5,311 nt of DNA. Source: an uncultured Prevotella sp. (GTDB lineage: Bacteria > Bacteroidota > Bacteroidia > Bacteroidales > Bacteroidaceae). A program made the position numbers and the translations under genes. The stretch covers positions 1 through 5,311 of the forward strand of contig URFI01000152.1 in the NCBI GenBank assembly GCA_900547085.1, given 5' to 3'. The notes under the pieces are model-generated. The model did not search any database, was not told the origin of the DNA, and was given only the letters and a program-made list of their open reading frames with translations. Positions 1 to 5,311 of this stretch are shown here, one piece after another. Within the stretch, counting starts at the first letter, position 1. Each line of letters opens with the position of its first letter.

Positions 1-1
1 T

Positions 2-667
2 TTTGGTATAAATAATGCATGGGTAGGTGCTGGTCTAACACTTGGCACAACTGGTACACTTAGTAATTGGGATTTTCATTGGTCAACAATTGGAGGAGGT
101 GGAGGAGGAATTTCAAATCAATATTTCTCTTCGCATACAGTTAATCAAAACATTCATCAAAACATTCTTTATGAAAAGGAAAAATGGGACTGGAGTGATT
201 ATGAATCTGCTTCAATGACTTTACCCCTACTATATGATGATGCGTGTGGATATGGAGTTGTTGATGATATCATAGTTGCAGGAGCTTATATTAAAGCAAC
301 ATATGATTTTATTAATGATAATGAATACTTAATTAGGAAACAAACAAAAGAAATAGAATATTGGCTGCAAAAAAATCTTGAACTCAAGCCTGGTTTTGTT
401 TATGAACTCAGGCCTATAGAACCTGGATATTATAAGAATTTTCATGGCAGTCCGGTATACATGGCACCTGATGACGTGTGGAAATATGGAGAGACAACAG
501 TCGGAGAACAAAGGTATTCAGATGAATTTTATAAGAGAGAGAAACTAAAAATGTTTCCTATCTTCTACGGGAATACAATAGAAATTAAAATTCAGGAGAA
601 GATTATGATATATGGCTATGTTTTCAAATATGGCCACCTCCCTCCTGGAAATAAAATTTTCAGATAA
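2..667 (+). CDS. Rhs-family polymorphic toxin, C-terminal part only (5' end outside window), with putative GIY-YIG/URI nuclease toxin domain
   Basis: The frame is open from base 2 to the stop at 665-667, giving 221 residues with no start needed, so the ATG at 215 is internal. Residues 1-30 are a glycine/threonine-rich linker, followed by six consecutive glycines at 31-36. A helical stretch (about 83-123) follows, then a domain at about 130-221. In that domain FVYEL (132-136) fits the 'GIY' strand, WKYGETT (160-166) fits 'YIG-x-T', Arg171 fits the conserved arginine, and Glu199 in IQEKI fits the metal-binding glutamate. These landmarks occur in the order and rough spacing of GIY-YIG (URI) nucleases, a fold known among Rhs and other polymorphic toxins. 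The protein ends with LPPGNKIFR. I infer a DNA- or RNA-cutting toxin delivered by Rhs processing, probably through a type VI or other secretion route. No core repeats are visible here, so the Rhs assignment rests partly on the orphan Rhs module downstream. Composition is AT-rich, unlike the genes after base 2657, which fits horizontal acquisition. Confidence 0.72.
   Translation, partial: FGINNAWVGAGLTLGTTGTLSNWDFHWSTIGGGGGGISNQYFSSHTVNQNIHQNILYEKEKWDWSDYESASMTLPLLYDDACGYGVVDDIIVAGAYIKATYDFINDNEYLIRKQTKEIEYWLQKNLELKPGFVYELRPIEPGYYKNFHGSPVYMAPDDVWKYGETTVGEQRYSDEFYKREKLKMFPIFYGNTIEIKIQEKIMIYGYVFKYGHLPPGNKIFR
144..167 (+). repeat. Perfect 12-base tandem duplication inside the toxin gene
   Basis: The unit ATCAAAACATTC occurs twice back to back (144-155 and 156-167). 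It is in frame and adds four residues, giving Q-N-I-H-Q-N-I in the spacer between the six-glycine hinge and the helical part of the toxin tail. It most simply reflects slippage in a length-tolerant linker. Confidence 0.85.
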
Positions 668-681
668 ATAATAATAACATT

Positions 682-1134
682 ATGGAAGTGACATTAGCAC
701 AAACATTCTCTGTTGAATTTGACAAGACGACAAAAGATAGAGAATTTACAGAATTAGATCACAAAATGATTGACTATTTTAAAAATAGGAATTATGGAGA
801 TGACGTTTGTACGTATCTGATCGGAATCACCTGTGTACATCCTAAGTATGATGCCTTCTTTCCTTTGAAAAGACCTTTGTATGTACAAGATAGAATGATA
901 TGTCTAGATTCCGCATTGGGCAAAACGCATATATATAAAACACTTACATTTAAGATCAAATTAGACTTTGAGGAGTTTATCAATAGCAATACGGAAGAAG
1001 GACAGAAAATGATAGCGAGGTCCATCATGGAAAGAGTTAGAAATTTAAAATATCCTGCAAAAATAAAGGACTTTGATAAGGAACGTTTTTTAAAAGACTT
1101 GACGTTATTCTTTGAACAACAAAGATTAATTTGA
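682..1134 (+). CDS. Putative immunity protein for the upstream Rhs toxin
   Basis: This is a 150-residue protein beginning at ATG 682, only 14 bases after the toxin stop codon. The leader between them is very AT-rich, as is usual for translation starts in Bacteroidota. There is no signal peptide or membrane segment, so it should be cytoplasmic. It is rich in Lys, Asp, Glu and aromatic residues. The N-terminal half reads as beta-strand material (for example TYLIGITCVHP at 44-54). The C-terminal third is helical, with DFEEFINS (95-102), KMIARSIMERV (109-119) and IKDFDKERFLKDLTLFF (128-144). In Rhs loci the gene directly after the toxin domain normally encodes the protein that binds and neutralises that toxin, and size, spacing and shared AT-rich composition all fit. 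The C-terminal pattern recalls some catalogued Imm families, possibly Imm44, but I cannot assign one. Function is inferred from position, not from a recognised domain. Confidence 0.68.
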   Translation: MEVTLAQTFSVEFDKTTKDREFTELDHKMIDYFKNRNYGDDVCTYLIGITCVHPKYDAFFPLKRPLYVQDRMICLDSALGKTHIYKTLTFKIKLDFEEFINSNTEEGQKMIARSIMERVRNLKYPAKIKDFDKERFLKDLTLFFEQQRLI

Positions 1135-2381
1135 AAGCAATAGTGATGTTGAATGATGGTATCATCGTCAGACCTCTTTTCCATATTAGTGTGCAGGCGG
1201 ACTCCCTACACCGTCTGAGCTATATCGGGCAACAACAGCTAGCCTATGCTCCCAATGGCAACATCACACAGATGCCAGGTGTGGGTAGTATGGCCTATGG
1301 CAACACTGCCAAGCCTTATCAGGTAACAGCACTCTCACCCACGGGAGGAGCGGTACCCATCAGAGAGCAACAGGTAAGTTGCACTTCTTTTCAACGGCCT
1401 AACAGCATTACGGAGAATGAGGTAACGGCCTCGTTTGTGTATGATACCGAGGGCAACCGAGTGAAAATGAACATTGCGAAAGGTTCTACTCCTTTATTGA
1501 CACGATACTATCTCGACAACTGTTATGAGATAGACGCCCAGCAGAATGTGGAACGATTGTACCTTGCTGGCGATGCTTACAGTGCACAAGCCGTGTATGT
1601 CAAAGAAAATGGTAGCTGGAAGATATATTACATCTGCCGTGACTATCTTGGCAGTATTACTCACATTGCCAATGCTGATGGTACCCTGAAGCAGGAATTG
1701 AGTTATGATGCATGGGGGCGCCTGCGTGATTCTAACACACAAGTGGTACATGAGCCAGGAAAGGAACCAGAACTATTCTTGGGTCGTGGTTACACTGGTC
1801 ATGAACATCTTTCTCAATTCGGACTTATTAATATGAATGCCCGCTTGTATGATGCTGCCTTAGGCCGTTTCCTTAGTCCTGACCCATACGTGCAGATGCC
1901 CGACTTTACGCAGAATTTTAACAGGTATAGTTATGGCTTCAATAATCCATTGTTATATGTGGATGAAAATGGGCAATTCTTTTTTTCTGCATTAATTCTT
2001 GGAATAGGAGTTTTAATAGATGCGGCTTGTTGGGGTGCTGTGATAGGAGCTGCCGGATATACTACAAGTGTAGCATTCAGTGATGGAGGCTTTAAAAATT
2101 GGAGTTGGAATAATTTTGGGAAAGCAGTTGGGATGGGGGTAATTTCTGGAGTTATTACATCAGGAATAGGAAGTGCTTTTGGGGCTGTCGGTAGTAATGG
2201 CTTTTGGTATAAAGCGGCGCGAGCATATGTGCATGGATTTGCAAATGGAGCAATATCGCAACTCAGTGGGGGAGATTTTATGCAAGGGTTTGCTGCAGGA
2301 GGATTAAGCTCATTAGTAGGCTCTACGTTTATGATGTACGGAGGCGTTTACTTGACGGCTAAAAATCACATAAGACACTAA
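1131..2381 (+). CDS. Orphan Rhs fragment: core C-terminus plus glycine-rich linker, no toxin domain (probably non-functional remnant)
   Basis: The open frame gives up to 416 residues. The first possible start is TTG 1131, which overlaps the stop of the preceding gene (TTGA); ATG 1146 is an alternative. Neither has a clear ribosome site, and a stop at 1113 closes the frame upstream. Recognisable Rhs core begins near residue 22. Visible landmarks are SLHRLSYIGQQQLAYAPNGN (25-44), FVYDTEGNRVKM (102-113), YLGSITHI (172-179), the YD unit SYDAWGRLRD (191-200), GRGYTGHEHLSQFGLINMNA (218-237), GRFLSPDPYVQ (245-255) and NRYSYGFNNPLLYVDENG (264-281). After the core, 283-315 is hydrophobic. Residues 318-405 are the Gly/Ala-rich pre-toxin linker of such proteins, with a repeated pattern around GDFMQGFAAG (381-390). 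It then ends in about ten unrelated residues. A full Rhs protein would have a long N-terminal repeat shell before the core and 100-200 toxin residues after it. The fragment therefore resembles the displaced tails known behind rhs genes. It could equally be annotated as a pseudogene. Confidence 0.78.
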   Translation: MKAIVMLNDGIIVRPLFHISVQADSLHRLSYIGQQQLAYAPNGNITQMPGVGSMAYGNTAKPYQVTALSPTGGAVPIREQQVSCTSFQRPNSITENEVTASFVYDTEGNRVKMNIAKGSTPLLTRYYLDNCYEIDAQQNVERLYLAGDAYSAQAVYVKENGSWKIYYICRDYLGSITHIANADGTLKQELSYDAWGRLRDSNTQVVHEPGKEPELFLGRGYTGHEHLSQFGLINMNARLYDAALGRFLSPDPYVQMPDFTQNFNRYSYGFNNPLLYVDENGQFFFSALILGIGVLIDAACWGAVIGAAGYTTSVAFSDGGFKNWSWNNFGKAVGMGVISGVITSGIGSAFGAVGSNGFWYKAARAYVHGFANGAISQLSGGDFMQGFAAGGLSSLVGSTFMMYGGVYLTAKNHIRH

Positions 2382-2656
2382 CTGTCAAATAGATAATAAA
2401 ACCTTTGCATGATTAGCATATTTACAACACACGAACAAGTTGGTTGAAAAAACGCCCGGCATTTGTGTTAAAAAGACGTTGCGACAGAATAAATTTCTCT
2501 GAAGAACATTCCGTTTGAACTAAAAAAACGAAGAGCAAGCTTGTTAATGAAAGAGCCGTATTATGTGAAGATAAAAAACATTGGAGCGTTCAATTTCTCG
2601 AGAAAACGACACTAAGAAGCTCCACTTATTTCAAGACATACTATTCACAGATAAGG
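2382..2656. other. AT-rich intergenic gap between the Rhs remnant and the converging transporter gene
   Basis: Stops are dense in the frames that continue from the Rhs remnant, and no open frame of useful length lies on either strand. I see no convincing rho-independent terminator although two genes converge here, no insertion-sequence ends and no tRNA. An immunity gene matching the orphan module would be expected here but none is visible. The stretch may be the decayed remains of a lost toxin/immunity tail. Confidence 0.6.
2582..2624. repeat. Inverted repeat with a nested palindrome in the convergent gap
   Basis: TGGAGC at 2582-2587 pairs exactly with GCTCCA at 2619-2624. Inside lies the perfect 12-base palindrome TTTCTCGAGAAA (2594-2605). 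The loop of the outer arms is 31 bases and no T-run follows, so it does not look like a classical terminator. It might act as a weak bidirectional terminator or be chance. Confidence 0.3.
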
Positions 2657-3886
2657 CTAATTGGGTTGTTGCTCTGTTGTGATAGAAAGGGTCTTTCTGC
2701 ATACATACCAAGCAAACAGCAGTACTACCATATAACCTACCCACGGAATAAAAAAAGGTATCACCATATTTGTTGTATCTGCAACATAACCCATCAACAG
2801 GAAACCGCAACCTCCGATAGGAGTCATCATCAATAATGACGATGCACTTTTAGTTAGATTTCCTAAATGGCTCAATGAAAGCGCAAAGATAGTGGGAAAC
2901 ATAATCGCTTCAAACAGATAGTTAGCAATGAGAGCTATCATCGAAATTTTTCCTATATCCATCAATACTAAGCCGACACTACACACACATCCCACAGCAC
3001 AATACAAGAGCATTTTTTGTGGAAGAATGCGCCGCATAATCCAACTTCCTAAGAATCGTCCCACCATGAAGAACGCTAAAGCAGCCGTCAAGACGATTGA
3101 AGCCAGGTTATCGGTCATCCATCCCTGTCCTGTCACAAAGTTGATAAAATAACTATTGATGGAGATTTCTGCCACTTCGTAGGCCAATAGGGCAAACAGT
3201 CCGAAGACAAACAGCTTGTGCCGCCACAACTTTGAATAATTGTTGCCCTGCGCTTGATCCTCAACCGTTTGCTGGTGCTGTATTTCAGGCAGGTCTACGC
3301 GTGCGAATACCACGGCGATGGCCAAGACCAAAGCACCGAGAATGGTGTAGGGAACCACCACGTTGCCGCCCGTTTCTGAACCGTTGAACAGAAACTGCCC
3401 AACCACCAAGGTGGCGAACAGACTTCCCAGACCATTGAAGCTCTGTGACAGATTGAGCCTGCTCGTTGACGTTTCGCTCGGTCCCAGCTCCGTGACATAC
3501 GGATTGGCTGCCGTCTCCAGGAACACCAGTCCGCACCCAATAACAAACAGGGCGGCCAGATAAACATAAAACTCGCCTATCTGTGCCCTGGGAATGAACA
3601 GTAACGCACCAATACCAAACAATAACAGGCCGAAGACAACGCCCCGCCTATAGCCATTGCGGTTGATGAAAATACCGGCAGGGATGGCCATGAGGAAGTA
3701 ACCCAGATAAGTGGTTACCTGTATCCAGGCCGACTGTGTGATAGATATGTCTAGAACATTCTGAAAATGTTTATTGAGCACATCCAGGATAGCACGGGCA
3801 AATCCCCAGAGAAAAAACAGGGAGGTGATGAGGACAAAGGGTATGGTGTAACGCTTGTCGGTTAGTTTGTGGTCGTTTGGTTTCAT
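2657..3886 (-). CDS. fucP: FHS-family sugar:H+ symporter (FucP/GluP-like major facilitator)
   Basis: This is a complete inner-membrane transporter of 409 residues, close to E. coli FucP (438). It starts at the only sensible ATG (complement of 3884-3886) and ends in TAG. Hydrophobic segments run throughout, as expected for about 12 helices with a polar central loop at roughly 206-222. Family signatures are FFLWGFARAILDVLNKHF (24-41), YLGYFLMAIPAG (60-71), GLVFLETAANPYV (119-131), RLNLSQSFNGLG (143-154), FFMVGRFLGSW and MFPTIFALSLSHLG. By alignment from memory, Asp35 matches the proton-coupling Asp46 of FucP, Glu124 in FLETAANP matches Glu135, and Gln148 matches Gln162, so an active proton-coupled symporter is likely. 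Members import L-fucose, but relatives carry glucose, galactose or other sugars, so the substrate is open and the symbol marks family only. It is transcribed divergently from the TonB-dependent receptor and converges on the Rhs remnant. No fucose catabolic gene is in view. Confidence 0.92.
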   Translation of the reverse strand: MKPNDHKLTDKRYTIPFVLITSLFFLWGFARAILDVLNKHFQNVLDISITQSAWIQVTTYLGYFLMAIPAGIFINRNGYRRGVVFGLLLFGIGALLFIPRAQIGEFYVYLAALFVIGCGLVFLETAANPYVTELGPSETSTSRLNLSQSFNGLGSLFATLVVGQFLFNGSETGGNVVVPYTILGALVLAIAVVFARVDLPEIQHQQTVEDQAQGNNYSKLWRHKLFVFGLFALLAYEVAEISINSYFINFVTGQGWMTDNLASIVLTAALAFFMVGRFLGSWIMRRILPQKMLLYCAVGCVCSVGLVLMDIGKISMIALIANYLFEAIMFPTIFALSLSHLGNLTKSASSLLMMTPIGGCGFLLMGYVADTTNMVIPFFIPWVGYMVVLLFAWYVCRKTLSITTEQQPN

Positions 3887-3977
3887 GTCGTTTTCTACTT
3901 AACAGTATATATATAGGTATCTGCACCACGCCCATTCCGCTTGATGTGGTAGCAAGTAGACAAACACCTGTTGGCGA

Positions 3978-3985
3978 CAAAGATA
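3978..3985 (-). promoter_or_regulatory. Candidate promoter -7 element for the FucP-like gene
   Basis: The plus strand reads CAAAGATA, so the minus strand carries TATCTTTG, an exact match to the Bacteroidota TAnnTTTG -7 box. It lies about 92 bases upstream of the transporter ATG and points toward it. A good -33 TTTG is not evident at the usual distance; only a T-rich stretch is found there, which limits confidence. Confidence 0.5.
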
Positions 3986-4067
3986 ATGATTTTCAGATAA
4001 AATCACCTTGTTTTCGCACAAGAATCAGTGCCGTGAGTGTAACATGGAGGAAAAATGGAGCGTTATT

Positions 4068-4201
4068 TTGCCATACAAACCTACATGCAAGTTTATGTCG
4101 AGCAGACACAATAAATAGGTATGGGTATTGTAAAAGCTATTGGAAAAATGCCTACTTCTGGGTATGCCATATTTTTTACCAGCAGAAAAAGTTGCCATAC
4201 C
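4068..4201. repeat. Cluster of CCATAC/GTATGG motifs, possible operator sites
   Basis: TTGCCATAC occurs as an exact 9-base direct repeat at 4068-4076 and 4192-4200. The inverse form GGTATGG is at 4118-4124, matching CCATACC at 4195-4201, and a partial copy GGTATG is at 4161-4166. The last copy overlaps the -7 box of the receptor promoter and the first abuts a minus-strand -7 candidate, which is where a repressor or activator would bind. Regulator and function are unknown. Confidence 0.35.
4076..4083 (-). promoter_or_regulatory. Second, weaker minus-strand -7 candidate
   Basis: CAAACCTA on the plus strand is TAGGTTTG on the minus strand and again matches TAnnTTTG. It directly abuts a TTGCCATAC motif (4068-4076). 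It would give a leader of roughly 180 bases for the transporter. There is no clear -33 box, so it may be chance in an AT-rich region. Confidence 0.25.
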
Positions 4202-4205
4202 TTTG
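4198..4205 (+). promoter_or_regulatory. Candidate promoter -7 element for the TonB-dependent receptor gene
   Basis: TACCTTTG is an exact TAnnTTTG Bacteroidota -7 box, followed by an A-rich stretch suitable for initiation and a leader of about 45 bases to the ATG at 4255. The -33 region is only a run of six T (4172-4177) at roughly the right distance, not a clear TTTG. Confidence 0.6.
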
Positions 4206-4254
4206 CACCTCGAAATAAACATTAGTTATTTTTTTTTACATCAAGTTAGTGAAA

Positions 4255-5311
4255 ATGTTAAGAAACATCCAACGTACACAAAAGAACGGACAGATGCGGT
4301 ACACTCTCCTGAAAGGCTGCATGGCGCTGCTGCCACTATTAAGTTTGGTTGCGGCACCTGCAATTGCACACGACAATATGGAGAAGGTGGCTGACAAATC
4401 CGAGAATGGAAACCTGACACTCAGGATAACAGATGCGGTAACAGGCGAACCCATACCTGGTGCCATGGTGAAAGCCGATGACGCCAAGATATATGTGACC
4501 GATGCCTCGGGCAACTGCGTCATGACGGTAAAAGACCAAACCAAGAAAATCAAGATTATCGTAACATCGGTGGGGTATAAGAATTATACAGCCAACATAT
4601 CCCCCCGTGCAGGTATCATCCCAGTAAAGCTGAAGGAAGATGCGCAGATGCTGGGCGGTGTAACGGTGACATCGAAAAAAAGACACACCGACATCATGCA
4701 GCAAACCAAGACGCTGGATCAAGATATGCTCGAAAAAGGTGGTGCCACTTCGTTGGCAAAATTGTTGGAAACGGTGCCGGGAGTTAGCTCTATCAGCACT
4801 GGAAGCACCATCGCCAAACCTGTGATACAGGGTATGCACAGCAGCAGGATATTGCTGATGAACAACGGAGTGAAATTAGAAAGTCAGAGTTGGGGAGCCG
4901 ATCACGCTCCCGAACTGGACTACACTGGGTCGAGTATGGTAGAAGTCGTGAAGGGTGCCGAATGTATCCGCTACGGCTTTGGCGCCATGGGAGGTGTGGT
5001 ATTGCTCAACGATGCGCCCCTACCCTATGGACATAACAAGCCCGTGGTACAGGGAAGTGTCAACATGGGCTATGACACCAACGCACGAGGGTTCAGCGGC
5101 TCGGGGACTATAGAGTCAGGTTACAAAAACTTTGGGCTGCGTGTGCATGGAAACTATACCAAGGGTGGCGACTATCGCACGGCGGATTACATCCTGAACA
5201 ACACGGGATATAACACCATCAGCATGTCGGCCATGGGCGGAGTGAAGACTGGCAAGGTAACCGCCACGCTGTTTTCCAGTCTGTACTATCAACGCAGTGG
5301 CATTTATTATG
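4255..5311 (+). CDS. TonB-dependent outer-membrane receptor, N-terminal part (3' end outside window)
   Basis: There are 352 complete codons with no stop before the window ends; family members usually run to 700-1000 residues. An in-frame stop at 4216 limits the start. ATG 4255 follows a T/A-rich leader, but ATG 4294 (Met14) would give a more typical 25-residue signal peptide. Either way, the hydrophobic stretch LLKGCMALLPLLSLVAAPAI ends in AIA at 38, a good signal peptidase I site. Residues 54-127 are a carboxypeptidase-regulatory-like beta-sandwich with ITDAVTGEPIPGAMV (58-72), TDASG (82-86) and VTSVGYKNY (103-111). A TonB-box-like segment LGGVTVTSKK is at 133-142. The plug domain follows (about 150-255) with LAKLLETVPGVSSI (168-181), IQGMHSSRILLMNNGVKLES (191-210), WGADHAPELD (213-222) and VVKGAECIRYGFGAMGGVV (231-249). 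Barrel strands begin near 262. It would bind a ligand outside the cell and import it using TonB energy. The ligand (siderophore, metal complex, vitamin or glycan) cannot be told, and no SusD partner is visible. Confidence 0.92.
   Translation, partial: MLRNIQRTQKNGQMRYTLLKGCMALLPLLSLVAAPAIAHDNMEKVADKSENGNLTLRITDAVTGEPIPGAMVKADDAKIYVTDASGNCVMTVKDQTKKIKIIVTSVGYKNYTANISPRAGIIPVKLKEDAQMLGGVTVTSKKRHTDIMQQTKTLDQDMLEKGGATSLAKLLETVPGVSSISTGSTIAKPVIQGMHSSRILLMNNGVKLESQSWGADHAPELDYTGSSMVEVVKGAECIRYGFGAMGGVVLLNDAPLPYGHNKPVVQGSVNMGYDTNARGFSGSGTIESGYKNFGLRVHGNYTKGGDYRTADYILNNTGYNTISMSAMGGVKTGKVTATLFSSLYYQRSGIYY

Larger units (their letters stand above)
3887..4254. other. Divergent regulatory region between transporter and receptor genes
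   Basis: These 368 bases separate two divergent genes and contain no gene that I can support. They hold a TAnnTTTG element for each direction, a T/A-rich leader just before each start (including an alternating TA tract near 3906-3915) and several CCATAC/GTATGG motifs. I see no cobalamin or other riboswitch consensus between the receptor promoter and its ATG. Confidence 0.65.

Noticed and set aside
283..327. Hydrophobic stretch in the toxin fragment that could be a membrane-pore domain
   Set aside because: It is short and interrupted by charged residues (VDDIIVAGAYIKATYDF); it reads better as a pre-toxin helix before the nuclease-like domain.
792..1184. A 130-codon minus-strand open frame over the immunity gene
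   Set aside because: It is the shadow of the plus-strand gene, with no plausible domain, and is rich in Ser/Cys/Leu runs typical of antisense translation of AT-rich coding DNA.
2400..2407. AACCTTTG, resembling a TAnnTTTG promoter box
   Set aside because: The first base is wrong, no -33 element is visible and no plus-strand gene follows.
2382..2656. Possible insertion-sequence or attachment-site remnant next to the Rhs locus
   Set aside because: There are no terminal inverted repeats, no transposase fragment and no target duplication in the gap.
3877..4218. A 113-codon plus-strand open frame across the divergent intergenic region
   Set aside because: It starts inside the transporter gene, covers both candidate promoters and has a low-complexity protein with no recognisable motif.
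4205..4254. Possible riboswitch in the receptor leader, since such receptors are often cobalamin-controlled
   Set aside because: The leader after the promoter is only about 45 bases and lacks any cobalamin-box-like sequence.
4339..4839. A 166-codon minus-strand open frame opposite the TonB receptor
   Set aside because: It is a His/Cys/Arg-rich antisense shadow of a clearly recognised receptor gene.

Overview
The window looks like an accessory stretch of a Bacteroidota chromosome, most likely a Prevotella-like member of the Bacteroidales. Three things point there. The Rhs core is of the kind common in that order. There is an outer-membrane TonB-dependent receptor with an N-terminal carboxypeptidase-regulatory-like domain. 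The two divergent intergenic promoters carry TAnnTTTG-type -7 elements rather than an E. coli-style -10 box. The genus is inferred from general familiarity, not from a search.

Bases 1-2381 are the tail of an Rhs (YD-repeat) polymorphic toxin locus. The window opens inside a large Rhs gene whose core lies upstream. The visible 221 codons hold a linker, a six-glycine hinge and a C-terminal domain whose motifs fit a GIY-YIG (URI) nuclease toxin. Fourteen bases later comes a 150-residue protein in the position of the cognate immunity gene. Next, overlapping its stop codon, is a displaced ('orphan') Rhs module. It contains the last ~250 residues of a conserved Rhs core plus a glycine-rich hydrophobic linker, then stops without a recognisable toxin domain or immunity gene. 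This layout fits toxin swapping by recombination within the conserved core, followed by decay of the old tail.

Bases 2382-2656 are an AT-rich gap with no gene that I can support.

Bases 2657-5311 hold two divergently oriented uptake genes. On the minus strand is a complete FHS-family sugar:proton symporter (FucP/GluP-like). On the plus strand is the first 352 codons of a TonB-dependent outer-membrane receptor that runs off the window. They share a 368-base intergenic region with a TAnnTTTG candidate promoter for each direction and several copies of a CCATAC/GTATGG motif. One gene would move a ligand across the outer membrane and the other a sugar across the inner membrane. Whether they serve the same substrate is not shown by the sequence.

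The most interesting item is the GIY-YIG-type Rhs toxin with its unassigned immunity candidate and the orphan module behind it. It is a variant of a known class of system (Rhs polymorphic toxins), not evidently a new class.
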